Positions 25,640 through 35,218 of a DNA stretch of 64,000 bases are shown here, piece by piece. The position numbers and the translations under genes are program-made. Positions within the stretch are counted from its first letter, which is position 1. The number at the start of each line of letters is the position of its first letter. This DNA comes from Paenibacillus sp. SYP-B4298. Lineage in GTDB: Bacteria; Bacillota; Bacilli; Paenibacillales; Paenibacillaceae. The DNA lies in NCBI RefSeq assembly GCF_027627475.1, contig NZ_CP115484.1:2526001-2590000 (forward strand). Direction: 5' to 3'. Below the pieces are notes generated by a model. It saw only the letters and a list, made by a program, of their open reading frames with translations. It was not told the origin of the DNA and made no database searches.

Positions 25640-25877
25640 CTCGTCATCCTCCTTATGAGCCCTGTAATCGTAACAGCTTATTTAAAAATAATGCTTCTCC
25701 GCGCGATTTGCAAATTTTGGACCTGGGCCGCATCCATCCTTCTGAGGAAATGATACCCTAATCCACAGCATATCAATCATTATAGAACATATGTTCCTTT
25801 ATTGCAAAGAGGCAGGACGCCGAGCAACAGCCTCTCCTCTGCCTGCTCTGCACCCCGCCTCGTCTAAAAAATCTCTG

Positions 25878-27053
25878 TTAAGACTCGATATACAGCAGGC
25901 TAGCCGCCTGCCTCGCCGTCTCCCGCGCCTGCTCCACATCTGCGGCAGTGCTCAGCGCAACAGCCATCCGCCGTCCCGGCTTCGTAACCGGCTTGCCGAA
26001 TAAGCGCACCTGAGTAGCTGGCAACGACAGCGCCTGCTCCACGCCGCCTATACGGAATTCAGCCTGCTCCTTGCCCGCCTTGAGCGTGCTGCTCGCTCCC
26101 GGAGTCAGCAGCCTGATGCCCGGGATCGGCAAGCCCAATATAGCCCGCACATGCAGCGCGAACTCCGACAGATCCTGCGTGACCATCGTCACCATCCCGG
26201 TATCATGCGGGCGCGGCGACACCTCGCTGAACAATACGCCATCCCGGGTCAGGAACAGCTCGACCCCATAGATGCCATAACCGCCCAGCGCTTCTGTCAC
26301 CTTCGCCGCAATCTCATGTGCCTGTGCAAGGTCATCCTCTGTTACCTCATGCGGCTGCCACGACTCGATATAATCGCCATCCTGCTGAATATGGCCGATC
26401 GGTGCGCAGAAGGCCGTGCCCGACACCGAGCGCACCGTCAGCAAGGTAATCTCCGACTCGAAGCGAACAAAGCCTTCCACAATCACCTTCTGCTTCTTCG
26501 CGCGCCCGCCCTCCATCGCCAGCTCCCAGCAATGCGCCAGCTCCTCCTCGCTGCGGCAGACGCTCTGCCCTTTGCCCGATGAGCTCATAATGGGCTTGAT
26601 GACGCACGGGAAGCCCAGTTCCAGCGCGGCCACCCGCAGTTCATTTTGTGATTCAGCAAAGCGGTACGGCGCTGTCGGCAGCCCGAGCGTCTCCGCAGCC
26701 AGCCTGCGTATGCCCTCCCTGTCCATCGTCAGCCGGGCAGCCTTCGCGGTCGGCACCACCTTATATCCCTCCTGCTCCAGCTCCACGAGCATATCCGTGG
26801 CGATCGCCTCGATCTCCGGAACGATATAATCGGGACGCTCCTGCTCGATGAGCGAGCGCACCGCTTGTCCATCCAGCATATCGATGCAATAGGCGCGGTG
26901 CGCAACCTGCATCGCGGGCGCTTGGCTGTAGCGATCGACCGCGATCGTCTCGATCCCGAGACGCTGCGCCTCCAGCACGACCTCCTTGCCCAGTTCGCCG
27001 GAGCCGAGCAGCAGCATTTTTACAGCATGGGATGAATGAGGTGAACCAAACAT
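25878..27053 (-). CDS. purT: Formate-dependent phosphoribosylglycinamide formyltransferase
   Basis: ATP-grasp enzyme (391 aa) of purine synthesis that makes formyl-GAR from GAR, formate and ATP, an alternative to folate-dependent PurN. Nucleotide-binding start LLLGSGELGKEVVLEAQRLG, ATP-grasp segments FPCVIKPIMSSSGKGQS and VEGFVRFESEITLL, and C-terminal metal/phosphate block FSEVSPRPHDTGMVTM are diagnostic. ATG at 27053 is chosen because AGGAGG lies 10 nt upstream; the ATG at 27086 precedes that site. It stands apart from other pur genes, and the leader can sequester its ribosome site (see the leader feature). Confidence 0.94.
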   Translation of the reverse strand: MFGSPHSSHAVKMLLLGSGELGKEVVLEAQRLGIETIAVDRYSQAPAMQVAHRAYCIDMLDGQAVRSLIEQERPDYIVPEIEAIATDMLVELEQEGYKVVPTAKAARLTMDREGIRRLAAETLGLPTAPYRFAESQNELRVAALELGFPCVIKPIMSSSGKGQSVCRSEEELAHCWELAMEGGRAKKQKVIVEGFVRFESEITLLTVRSVSGTAFCAPIGHIQQDGDYIESWQPHEVTEDDLAQAHEIAAKVTEALGGYGIYGVELFLTRDGVLFSEVSPRPHDTGMVTMVTQDLSEFALHVRAILGLPIPGIRLLTPGASSTLKAGKEQAEFRIGGVEQALSLPATQVRLFGKPVTKPGRRMAVALSTAADVEQARETARQAASLLYIES

Positions 27054-27058
27054 AAAGA

Positions 27059-27139
27059 AAAAACCTCCTGGAAGCGGGCTGACCACGGCTCAATTGAATG
27101 CCAAGGTGCCATCTTTTTTCTTCCATTGTGGAGGTTTTT
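27059..27139 (-). promoter_or_regulatory. purT leader with possible ribosome-site-sequestering helix
   Basis: On the minus strand AAAAACCTCC (plus 27130-27139) is exactly complementary to GGAGGTTTTT (plus 27059-27068), which contains the purT ribosome site. The 10-bp helix would enclose about 61 nt that has its own GGC/GCC pairings. This could be a translational switch; no known riboswitch class was recognised. Confidence 0.4.
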
Positions 27140-27203
27140 CCCTGGTGAAGTCAAGTAGTGCAATAAGAAATCTCGAACACACGCCCGACAAGCAAGCGGC
27201 AGA

Positions 27204-29033
27204 TTAAGCAGATAAGAAGCGGTATTGCGCCTCAATCAGCCCCGCGTAGATCCCCTGGCGCTGCATTAATTCATCATGGTTGCCCTCCTCCATGATGACG
27301 CCATGATCCAGCACGACGATCTTGTCGGCATGGCGGATCGTGGACAGGCGGTGTGCGATAATGAACGAGGTACGGCCGAACAGCAGCGTCTTGAGCGCCT
27401 CCTGAATCTTCAGCTCGGTCTCGGTGTCGATGCTGGCTGTCGCCTCATCCAGAATCAGCACCCGCGGATCGGCAAGCAGCGCACGGGCGAACGATAATAG
27501 CTGCCGCTGACCCATCGACAGCACATTGCCCCGCTCTTCAACTTCTGTATCATAGCCGTCAGGCAGCGCCGCGATGAATTCATGGGCGTTCACGGCCTGT
27601 GCGGCCAGCTCTACCTCCTCATCTGTCGCATCCAGACGACCATAACGGATGTTGTCGCGAATCGTACCGGAGAAGATGAAGGTATCCTGCAGCACAATGC
27701 TCACCTGAGAGCGCAGGCTGGACAGCGACACCTCGCGAATGTCCTGCCCATCGATCAGCACCCGTCCCTCTACCGGATCATAGAAGCGGCACAGCAGGTT
27801 AATAATCGTGCTCTTGCCTGAGCCGGTATGTCCGACGAGCGCAATCGACTGGCCGGCCTTCACGTCCAGGCTGATGTTTTTGAGCGCCGGACGGCCAGGC
27901 TCGTATTCAAATACGATATTCTCAAAGCGCACACGACCCTCAATCTGCTGCAGCGGCTTGGGCTGCGCAAGCTCGGGCACACTCGGCTGCTCGTCGATGA
28001 ATTCGAAGATTCGCTCTGACGAGGCCATGGCAATCAGCAACTGCGAATACATCTGCCCCAGACGGTTGATCGGGTCCCAGAAGTTGCCGATATAGTTGGC
28101 GAAGCCGACCAGCACGCCCACCGTAATGATTCCGGTCTGAATGAGATGGGAGCCATACCAGAACAGGATGAGCGTGCCGATCGCCGAGGTCATCTCGATG
28201 ACCGGGCCGAAGCTCTGGTTCAGCGCGGACGCCTTATGCCATGCTTTCATGTTGACCTGATTCATTTTATCGAAATAATGGATATTATTGCTCTCCTGCA
28301 CATAGGCCTGTGTCACCTTGATGCCCTGAATACTCTCATTCAGATGGGCATTAATCCGCGATTGCTTGATTCGCACATCCTGCCAGGCGAAGCGGATGCG
28401 CTTGCGCAGACTGGCCGAGACGAAGAACATGATCGGCACCGTAATCATGACCGCGGCACCGAGCTGGAAGTTCCATACGAGCAAAATAATGATGATGCCG
28501 ATCAGTTGAACACAGTCCATCATCAGGTTGACGACACCGTTCGTAAATAGGTCCTGCAAGGCATTAATATCATTGGTAATCCGCACCAGTACAGAGCCGG
28601 CCGGACGCTTGTCGAAGAACCGGAAGCTCAGTCTCTGAATATGCGTGAACAAATCATGGCGCAAATCGTAAATAATGCGCTGCCCGATGATGTTCGTGTA
28701 CTTGATCCGCAGTGTATTGGCTGCCCATTGGATGACATACAGTCCAAGCATAATGGCGGCATAGGTGTAGAGGAGCGACAGGCTCGGATTGCCGCCCTTG
28801 GGCCAGATCGCCTCGTCGATGGCGAGGATGATCAAGGCCGGGATCGCCAGGCGCGTCGCGGTGCCCAGCACCATCATCACCAGAATGATCGGCAGCAACT
28901 GCCGCTTGTAAGGCTTCATATAGTGGAATAGCCGCCGCAGTTGCGCCCAGTTGAACGGCTTCTCGATCAGTTGATCATCCTCGTAGACGAACCGCTCCCG
29001 CTTGCTCTTGGATGTACTCTGCTGCTCGCTCAA
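27204..29033 (-). CDS. ABC exporter subunit (heterodimer partner B)
   Basis: Half-transporter of 609 aa: six membrane helices (about 40-330) and a C-terminal ATPase. Walker A GHTGSGKSTIINLL, signature LSMGQRQ (Met replaces the first Gly of LSGGQ), Walker B VLILDEATASID with the catalytic Glu, H-loop IIAHRLSTI. Start ATG overlaps the stop of the preceding exporter gene (ATGA at 29030-29033). The partner has a Walker B Asp in place of Glu, so the pair fits heterodimeric exporters with one degenerate ATP site, such as BmrCD or YheHI of B. subtilis. Likely multidrug export; the substrate is inferred only from the family. Confidence 0.92.
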   Translation of the reverse strand: MSEQQSTSKSKRERFVYEDDQLIEKPFNWAQLRRLFHYMKPYKRQLLPIILVMMVLGTATRLAIPALIILAIDEAIWPKGGNPSLSLLYTYAAIMLGLYVIQWAANTLRIKYTNIIGQRIIYDLRHDLFTHIQRLSFRFFDKRPAGSVLVRITNDINALQDLFTNGVVNLMMDCVQLIGIIIILLVWNFQLGAAVMITVPIMFFVSASLRKRIRFAWQDVRIKQSRINAHLNESIQGIKVTQAYVQESNNIHYFDKMNQVNMKAWHKASALNQSFGPVIEMTSAIGTLILFWYGSHLIQTGIITVGVLVGFANYIGNFWDPINRLGQMYSQLLIAMASSERIFEFIDEQPSVPELAQPKPLQQIEGRVRFENIVFEYEPGRPALKNISLDVKAGQSIALVGHTGSGKSTIINLLCRFYDPVEGRVLIDGQDIREVSLSSLRSQVSIVLQDTFIFSGTIRDNIRYGRLDATDEEVELAAQAVNAHEFIAALPDGYDTEVEERGNVLSMGQRQLLSFARALLADPRVLILDEATASIDTETELKIQEALKTLLFGRTSFIIAHRLSTIRHADKIVVLDHGVIMEEGNHDELMQRQGIYAGLIEAQYRFLSA

Positions 29034-30814
29034 TGTGCAACCCTCCTCTCCGAAGCCGCCCCGTCTGCAGCCCGCGGCTGCGCAGGACGGTCCGCATATT
29101 GAATATTGTACGTGTCCTGATAATGACCCTTCTCGGCAATCAACTGCTCATGCGTGCCGCGCTGGATAATCTCCCCTCTGTCCAGCACAACAATCTCATC
29201 GGCATGGCGGAGCGAGGAGATGCGATGCGCGACGATGAAGGTTGTACGGCCCGCCATCAGCTCCCTGAAGCCAGCCTGAATCTCATGCTCGGTCTCCATA
29301 TCCACTGCGCTCGTCGCATCATCCAGGAACAGGATACGCGGGTTTTTGATCAACGCTCTGGCGATCGCAATCCGCTGCTTCTGACCGCCGGACAGCCCCA
29401 TGCCCCGTTCACCCACTACGGTGTCATAGCCGAGCGGCAGCTCCATGATGAAGTCATGCGCCTTGGCGAGCTTGCAGGCATGGATGATCTGCTCCATCGA
29501 TACGTCGAGCACCCCGTAGGCGATATTGTCGCGAATTGATGCCGAGAACAGGAAGGTCTCCTGAAATACGGTCGCTATCTGACTCCGCAGACTGGCAATA
29601 TCCAGCTCGCGAATATCGCGTCCATCGAGTGTAATCTTCCCTTCTTGAATGTTATACGCCCGCATCAGCAGTTGGCTGACGGTGGATTTGCCTGATCCAG
29701 TAGCGCCGAGCAGCCCGATTACCTTGCCCGGTGGAGCGTCCACTGTGAAGCGCTTCAATGCTGGCTGCTTGCCGTCGTAATTGAAGGTGACTTGCTGAAA
29801 CTGCACATGCCCCTTCACCTTGCTGTTATCGAGCACCACAGCATGATCGCCGTTTTTGACATGGACATACTGGTTGAACAGCTCCAGCACACGCTCGCCG
29901 GACGCCTTGGATTGCGTATAGTTGTTGATATGGAAGCCAAGCTGCCACATCGGAGCGACGATATACCAGATGAGGCTAAAAAAAGCCACCAGCTCGCCCA
30001 GCTCCAGCTCCCCGTGAATAACCAGCCTGCCTCCTACAACTAGCAATATAACGATGCAAAGGCTAGCCAGCAGCTCCATGACCGGGAAGTAATTGCCCCA
30101 GATTGTGGCGGCGCGAATCTGATTGTCCTTATACTCCTCGCTGCGTACCGAGAACTTGTTCACCTCATGCGGCTCGCGAGCAAAGGACTTGACGGTGCGA
30201 ACCCCGGTGATGTTCTCCTGAACCGCTGTCGTCAGATGGCTCATCGCCAGCCGCATCTCCTGGAAGGCGGGGTGGATCTTCTTCTCGAACCGCAGTGCGG
30301 TATAGGCGAGCAGCGGCATCGAGATGAAGGTGAGGAGCGTCAACTGCCAGTTGATGTAGAGCATCATGGCTGCTCCGAACACCACCATCAGCAGCATGTT
30401 CAATATTTGTGCAAAGCCAAAGCCGACAAAGTTGCGAATCGCCTCCAGATCAGCCGTCAGCCGCGACATCAAGTCGCCGGTCTTGGCCTTGTCATAATAC
30501 TGGAAGGACAAATATTGCAACTTGCGATAGCTCTCATTACGCAGACGATAGGCGACCCGATTGCCTAATCTTCCGCCAAAGAACCCGTGTACATATTGCA
30601 GCGCGCCCTTCACAATGACAACGCCTACAACAGTTAGAGCAATGGTCGGCACCAGACTGTAATTCTCCCCCAATATGGCATCATCGATCAGCACTCTGAG
30701 CATGTTCGGGTAGACCAGACCGAGCGCAGTAGCACAGATGAGGCTGATAATGGAGGCCAGCATCAATCTTCGCTCAGGCCAGTAATAGTCTTTCAGTTGC
30801 TTGAAGACGTCCAA
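29030..30814 (-). CDS. ABC exporter subunit (heterodimer partner A, degenerate Walker B)
   Basis: Half-transporter of 594 aa with six membrane helices (about 20-300) and an ATPase domain. Walker A GATGSGKSTVSQLL, signature LSGGQKQR, Walker B ILFLDDATSAVD where the catalytic Glu is Asp, H-loop IVAHRISSL. The Asp and the partner's LSMGQ signature would sit in the same interface, giving a degenerate site. TTG at 30814 is preferred, with GGGGAG 8 nt upstream; the in-frame ATG at 30847 coincides with the predicted transcription start and has no ribosome site. It is the first gene of a two-gene operon. Confidence 0.9.
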   Translation of the reverse strand: MDVFKQLKDYYWPERRLMLASIISLICATALGLVYPNMLRVLIDDAILGENYSLVPTIALTVVGVVIVKGALQYVHGFFGGRLGNRVAYRLRNESYRKLQYLSFQYYDKAKTGDLMSRLTADLEAIRNFVGFGFAQILNMLLMVVFGAAMMLYINWQLTLLTFISMPLLAYTALRFEKKIHPAFQEMRLAMSHLTTAVQENITGVRTVKSFAREPHEVNKFSVRSEEYKDNQIRAATIWGNYFPVMELLASLCIVILLVVGGRLVIHGELELGELVAFFSLIWYIVAPMWQLGFHINNYTQSKASGERVLELFNQYVHVKNGDHAVVLDNSKVKGHVQFQQVTFNYDGKQPALKRFTVDAPPGKVIGLLGATGSGKSTVSQLLMRAYNIQEGKITLDGRDIRELDIASLRSQIATVFQETFLFSASIRDNIAYGVLDVSMEQIIHACKLAKAHDFIMELPLGYDTVVGERGMGLSGGQKQRIAIARALIKNPRILFLDDATSAVDMETEHEIQAGFRELMAGRTTFIVAHRISSLRHADEIVVLDRGEIIQRGTHEQLIAEKGHYQDTYNIQYADRPAQPRAADGAASERRVAH

Positions 30815-30853
30815 TGAACTCTCTCCCCGTTCGTTTATTTTGATCATGAAAGA

Positions 30854-30882
30854 ATCTTAACAGCATCCGCTACAGACGGCAA
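30854..30882 (-). promoter_or_regulatory. Promoter of the heterodimeric exporter operon
   Basis: On the minus strand TTGCCG (30882-30877), a 17-nt spacer and TAAGAT (30859-30854). Transcription would begin near 30847, which supports the TTG start at 30814. Confidence 0.55.
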
Positions 30883-31120
30883 ACAGCCGATCTGACCATA
30901 TTTTTGACTCTGCCATGATTTGTTCACATATTAGAGACGCACAGGGGGGTATACTTCCGAATGTTCCTTTTTGGTAGGCAATATGCACCAATTGCTCTGT
31001 TTTTGATGAATTTCACCCTAGGGCATGTATGCAAACCCGCAAATATGTGCTGGCTATCATCAGGGGTGCCCCACCCGTTCAACTGAGAATCGATGAGAAT
31101 CAATGAGTCTAAGCGAGCTA
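30883..31120. other. Intergenic gap upstream of the exporter promoter
   Basis: No open reading frame of substance. Mixed sequence with no clear promoter pair or repeat beyond the terminator hairpin that follows at 31121. Confidence 0.5.
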
Positions 31121-31171
31121 TAACAAGCAAGCCCGCCGAACCTCCGGGGATTATCCGGCGTTGCGGCGGGC
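31121..31171 (-). terminator. Terminator of the nth-dynamin operon
   Basis: On the minus strand GCCCGCCG pairs with CGGCGGGC around an inner CCGG-rich hairpin, followed by TTGCTTGTTAT. It lies about 90 nt after the dynamin stop. The T tract is interrupted, so efficiency is uncertain. Confidence 0.6.
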
Positions 31172-31261
31172 GTTGTGGCTTGTATGACAGCTAGCTTACA
31201 GGGATGCCTAAATTAGATGGATGGCTATACAAATAACGATGCTCATTAATGATGACAATCG

Positions 31262-34200
31262 CTACTGCTCGCTTGCAAGCTTCACCAGCTCGGCATGTAG
31301 CCCGCGCAGTATCTCAGGCTCAATCACGGCGGACAACGCCGATAGACGACTTGCCTTATGACGCTGCACCTCGCCGGCCAGCTTGCCAGAGGCGTCCGCC
31401 AGCAGCTCCTGCCACAGCAGTCTGTAGCGACCTGACCACTCCTGCAGCTTGGCATCGGCATAGCTGCGCAGCGGCTCCTCAATCGCTTGCTCCAGCTCCT
31501 TGCGCAGTTGTGCCTTGCCATCCTTCTCGAAGAAATGGCGTGGGTTCTTGAAATGGGCAACGAGCAGCTTGCGGTCCACGCGATCTGTCTGCCACAGCTC
31601 GCCAACCTCCAGTGTCGGCAAGCTTAGCGGCGTAAGCGGAGCCACAGACAGTGCGCTCATCCGCTCGGCGGCCTCCTGAGCAGCGGCGGCGTAAGCGGAC
31701 AGCACGAGCTTCTTCATCGTGTTCTCCATACGCAGCGAGGTCGCCAGCAGCTCCTCGGACAGCTCGCTCTGGAGCAGACGCTGCAGCTCCAGCCAGCAGG
31801 TCCACAGCATCCGCTTCATATCGCGGCCGTCATCCTGCAATGCGGATGGGTTGAAGGCGTAATTGAAATGATCCCCGAAGCGGAAGGACAGCCGCTGCAG
31901 CACATAATGCAGCAGCTCCTCCAGCTCTTGAGCCAGCGGCTCGAACGGGGTCGACTCCGCCAGCCTGCGCGCGCTCTCCAGCGCCTGCTGCTCCTCCTGC
32001 TCCAGCAGGCCAAGCGCCGCCTGGCGGGTATGCTCGTCACCCTCAGCGGAGGCGAGCCAGCTCGCCACCGCATCGATAGACCGCTGAACATCCTGCTCTG
32101 CGGACGCAACAGCGAGCTGACCCAGCTCGCCCGAGGTGAAGGACAGGAAGGCATGCTCGAACTCGTCGATGCCCGAGCGCTGCTGCAGCTCAGCATCCCC
32201 GGTCAGCTTGCCGTCGAGTGCAGCCAGACTGGACATAGGGAACAGACGCGGATGACGAATGCCATGCTGGAGCAGATTCGCCTCAACATGCGAGAGCACC
32301 CCGTCCAGCTCCTTGCGATCGGCAGCAAGGTCAGCGGCGTTGACGATGAAGAACATTTTGTCCAGCTCAAATTGATCCTTCACCCGTCCAAGCTGCAGCA
32401 GAAACTGACGGTCGGCCTGGGAGAAGGCATGATTGTAGTACGTAACAAATAAAATAGCGTCGGCATTTTTAATATAATTAAAGGCGACTCCGGTATGCCG
32501 GGCATTGACCGAATCCGCGCCAGGCGTATCGACCAACACGATGCCCTGAGCCGTCAGCGGACAATCATAATACAGCTCGATCTCCTGCACGAAGCAGGAC
32601 TTCGATTCCTCGGCCACATAGCGGCGGTAATCCTCGGTATCGACCATCAGCTCGCCATCCAGCAGCCCCTCCATCTCCTCCCAGCCGTTAAGAGCGGCCT
32701 TGAGGAAGCTGTAGTGAGGGCGTCCGCCGGGATGAATGTCCCCCGGCTTGAGCGAGCGGATCGCTGCCAGCAGCTCTGGCGCGGACTTCCCGTCCGCTTC
32801 CTCGCCGAGCAAGCTCAAGGAATAGCGGAGATCATCGAGCAGCGCAGCGCGCGCCTTCATGATGATGCGAGCGGTGCCGTGCGCGTACTCGCCGGACGGC
32901 GGCACGATGCGGTTGATGGCCGCTGTCGTCGGATTCGGCGACACCGGCAGCACCCGTTCGCCGAGCAGGGCGTTGGCGAACGAGGATTTGCCCGCGCTGA
33001 ACGCGCCGAACAGCGCGATCGTGAAGCGGCTCTGCGCCAGGCGCGCTGCCTTGCCGCGCATGGAGTCCGCCGCGGCCGCGAGCGGCTCATGCGGCGCGAG
33101 CAGCCCGGCGGCGCGCTCCAGCAGCGCCGCGGCCCGCCGCTGCGGCGCGAGCAGCGCTGCTGCGGCGTCCGCGCCGCGCGCAGCAGCGTGCGCGCGCGGC
33201 GTCGCCTGCGCGGCGGCAGGCACGGCGGCCTGCGGCACGCCGTGCTGCTGCGGCGCGGGCGCTGCGCTGGCGCCAGCCGCAGGCGCTTGCGCGGCCGCTG
33301 CTGGCGCCGCCGGGCGCGGCAGCGCAGCAGGCGCCCCAGGCGCTTGCGGCAGCAGCGGCTGCATGCGCGCGCGCTGCGCGGCAAGCGCGGCGTCGAGCGC
33401 AGCCAGCGCCGTCAGCGCCTGCGCCTCGCCGGCGAGCGCGGTGATGCGCGCCTCAGCCTGCGCCGCCGCAGCGGACGCCGCTTCGCGGGCGGTGTCCGCC
33501 AGCTCGTCGATAATCTCCAGCGCCTGCCGCCGGAACAGACTGCGCACCGTCGCCGCCAGCTCGCGGCAATAGTTCATCGTCGCCTCGTTGCTGAATACCG
33601 CTCCTGGCTGAATCTGCTCGAGCAGCAGCTCCGGCGTGACGATGCCGGATAGCTGCTTAGCCAGCCGCTCCTCCAGCGACTCGTCGCGCCAGCCTAGCTG
33701 CTGCGCCTCCTTGCGTAGCAGATCGGCGAGATGCCACTGGATGCCAGCCTGAACCTTCTCGCTGAAATCCTCGTAGAACTTGTCGAGGCGGACCTGCTGC
33801 TCCGCTGCCGTCTTCGCTCCTGCGAACAGGAAGCCGGCCTTGAAGCCCGGCTTGCGGCTCTCCAGAAACGAGTGAGCGAGATCCCTGGTCGCCGCCGGTG
33901 TAATGTTGGCATTATCGAGCAACGATTGCGTCTCCAGCCGAAGCCGTGCACGTAGGTGCTCGGCTTCGGCCCGGCGCTCCTCCAGTTGCAGTTGAAGCAG
34001 AGTCAGCTCGTCGCGCACGGCAGCCAGCTCCTCCTCGCCTCCAGCCTGCGCAAGCAAGCGCTCGCGCTCTACCGACTGGCCTGCTTCCAGCCAGCGCACA
34101 TGCTCCTTCGCCAGATGGGCGGCCGACGCCGCAATGCTGGCTTGATTCAGCGGCGATGCCAGCGCTTCCAGCTCGCGCAGCAGCCTCGTAAGCGCCTCCC

Positions 34201-34936
34201 ATTGCTGGTAGGGATGCTCTGGATGGCGCAGGCTAAGATAGAGGATACCCGCCGGCTCCAATCCCCAGTTCGCGAAGGATTCCTCCACGCTTCGCTTGTA
34301 GTCTGCGAAGGACAGCTCCTGCTCGCGATGCTTGTCGATCTGGTTCACAATGAGGTAGAGCGGCTTGCCCCAGTCCTTGAGCTGCTTAGCGAAGGAGAAA
34401 TTAATCTCGGACTGGACATGATTGTAATCCATAACATAAAAAACGACGTCTGCCAAATGAAGCGCCGACTCGGTCGCCATTCGGTGTGCGTCGTCCGTTG
34501 AATCGATGCCTGGCGTATCCAGAAGCACCGTCTGTTCTCCTACATGAACCAATGGATACGATATATCGACCGAGCTGAATTCAGCTCCGTTCACACAATA
34601 GGCTTCCAACTGCTCCGGAGGAACCTGAAGCTGCTGCTGCTGGCCGTTCACCAACTGGTTAATCGTCGCACAGGGCGCGCCATGATGGATCGACACCACG
34701 TTAGCGCTGGTCGGAATCGGGCTCGAAGGCAGCAGCATCGTGCCGCAGAGCCGATTAATCAGCGTCGACTTGCCAGCGGAGAAGTGGCCGCAAAAGGCAG
34801 CCGTGAACTGGCCTGCCTGCTGCTTCCCCCGTAGCTCCTTCACCTGGCCTGCATGCAGCCGATCACCTGCCGCTTCCATAACAGAAGCAAGCTCCAGCAG
34901 ATCCAGAGCCGCGGTAGAATTACGGTCAGTTATCAT
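31262..34936 (-). CDS. dynA: Double-GTPase dynamin-like protein (DynA type)
   Basis: Bacterial dynamin of 1224 aa, two dynamin units fused in tandem as in B. subtilis DynA, which fuses membranes and protects against membrane damage. GTPase 1: GHFSAGKS at residues 50-57, switch DTPGIDSTDD, NQIDKHRE. GTPase 2: GAFSAGKS near 645, DTPGADSVN, VNAADL. Between them (about 490-640) lies an unusually alanine- and proline-rich, very GC-rich linker. Long helical stalk regions follow each GTPase, including possible membrane paddles. Its ATG is 3 bp from the stop of the small upstream gene, itself 6 bp after nth, so the three are one operon. Confidence 0.93.
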   Translation of the reverse strand: MITDRNSTAALDLLELASVMEAAGDRLHAGQVKELRGKQQAGQFTAAFCGHFSAGKSTLINRLCGTMLLPSSPIPTSANVVSIHHGAPCATINQLVNGQQQQLQVPPEQLEAYCVNGAEFSSVDISYPLVHVGEQTVLLDTPGIDSTDDAHRMATESALHLADVVFYVMDYNHVQSEINFSFAKQLKDWGKPLYLIVNQIDKHREQELSFADYKRSVEESFANWGLEPAGILYLSLRHPEHPYQQWEALTRLLRELEALASPLNQASIAASAAHLAKEHVRWLEAGQSVERERLLAQAGGEEELAAVRDELTLLQLQLEERRAEAEHLRARLRLETQSLLDNANITPAATRDLAHSFLESRKPGFKAGFLFAGAKTAAEQQVRLDKFYEDFSEKVQAGIQWHLADLLRKEAQQLGWRDESLEERLAKQLSGIVTPELLLEQIQPGAVFSNEATMNYCRELAATVRSLFRRQALEIIDELADTAREAASAAAAQAEARITALAGEAQALTALAALDAALAAQRARMQPLLPQAPGAPAALPRPAAPAAAAQAPAAGASAAPAPQQHGVPQAAVPAAAQATPRAHAAARGADAAAALLAPQRRAAALLERAAGLLAPHEPLAAAADSMRGKAARLAQSRFTIALFGAFSAGKSSFANALLGERVLPVSPNPTTAAINRIVPPSGEYAHGTARIIMKARAALLDDLRYSLSLLGEEADGKSAPELLAAIRSLKPGDIHPGGRPHYSFLKAALNGWEEMEGLLDGELMVDTEDYRRYVAEESKSCFVQEIELYYDCPLTAQGIVLVDTPGADSVNARHTGVAFNYIKNADAILFVTYYNHAFSQADRQFLLQLGRVKDQFELDKMFFIVNAADLAADRKELDGVLSHVEANLLQHGIRHPRLFPMSSLAALDGKLTGDAELQQRSGIDEFEHAFLSFTSGELGQLAVASAEQDVQRSIDAVASWLASAEGDEHTRQAALGLLEQEEQQALESARRLAESTPFEPLAQELEELLHYVLQRLSFRFGDHFNYAFNPSALQDDGRDMKRMLWTCWLELQRLLQSELSEELLATSLRMENTMKKLVLSAYAAAAQEAAERMSALSVAPLTPLSLPTLEVGELWQTDRVDRKLLVAHFKNPRHFFEKDGKAQLRKELEQAIEEPLRSYADAKLQEWSGRYRLLWQELLADASGKLAGEVQRHKASRLSALSAVIEPEILRGLHAELVKLASEQ

Positions 34937-34939
34937 CGC

Positions 34940-35212
34940 TTAACCCACGTTCTCACTGTCAGCCGGCATACAGATTTCAAACACATTGCCATGCTGCAGA
35001 ATCGTAATGCCCTTGCGCTTCTCGCGCATCACGACAACCTCAGGCTTAAGACGCATTCTTTCAATATATTGATCGGGTACATCCCCGGAACCACTCACGG
35101 TAATCCCTTCAACTACCAGATCCTCATTCTCCTGTGGAGGAGCTGCCATAATTTGCTCGTAAATATCAGAGAAAGCTTCAAAATTGTTCGTATAGACGGA
35201 AATACATTTCAT
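34940..35212 (-). CDS. Conserved-looking small protein of unknown function
   Basis: Soluble protein of 90 aa with no signal or membrane segment. A beta-alpha start (MKCISVYTNNFEAFSDIYEQ) is followed by an acidic middle and a basic stretch REKRKGITILQ. I do not recognise the family. GGCAGGATGAA precedes the ATG. It sits between nth (6 bp away) and the dynamin gene (3 bp away) on the same strand, so it is very likely translated and co-expressed with both. Confidence 0.7.
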   Translation of the reverse strand: MKCISVYTNNFEAFSDIYEQIMAAPPQENEDLVVEGITVSGSGDVPDQYIERMRLKPEVVVMREKRKGITILQHGNVFEICMPADSENVG

Positions 35213-35218
35213 CCTGCC

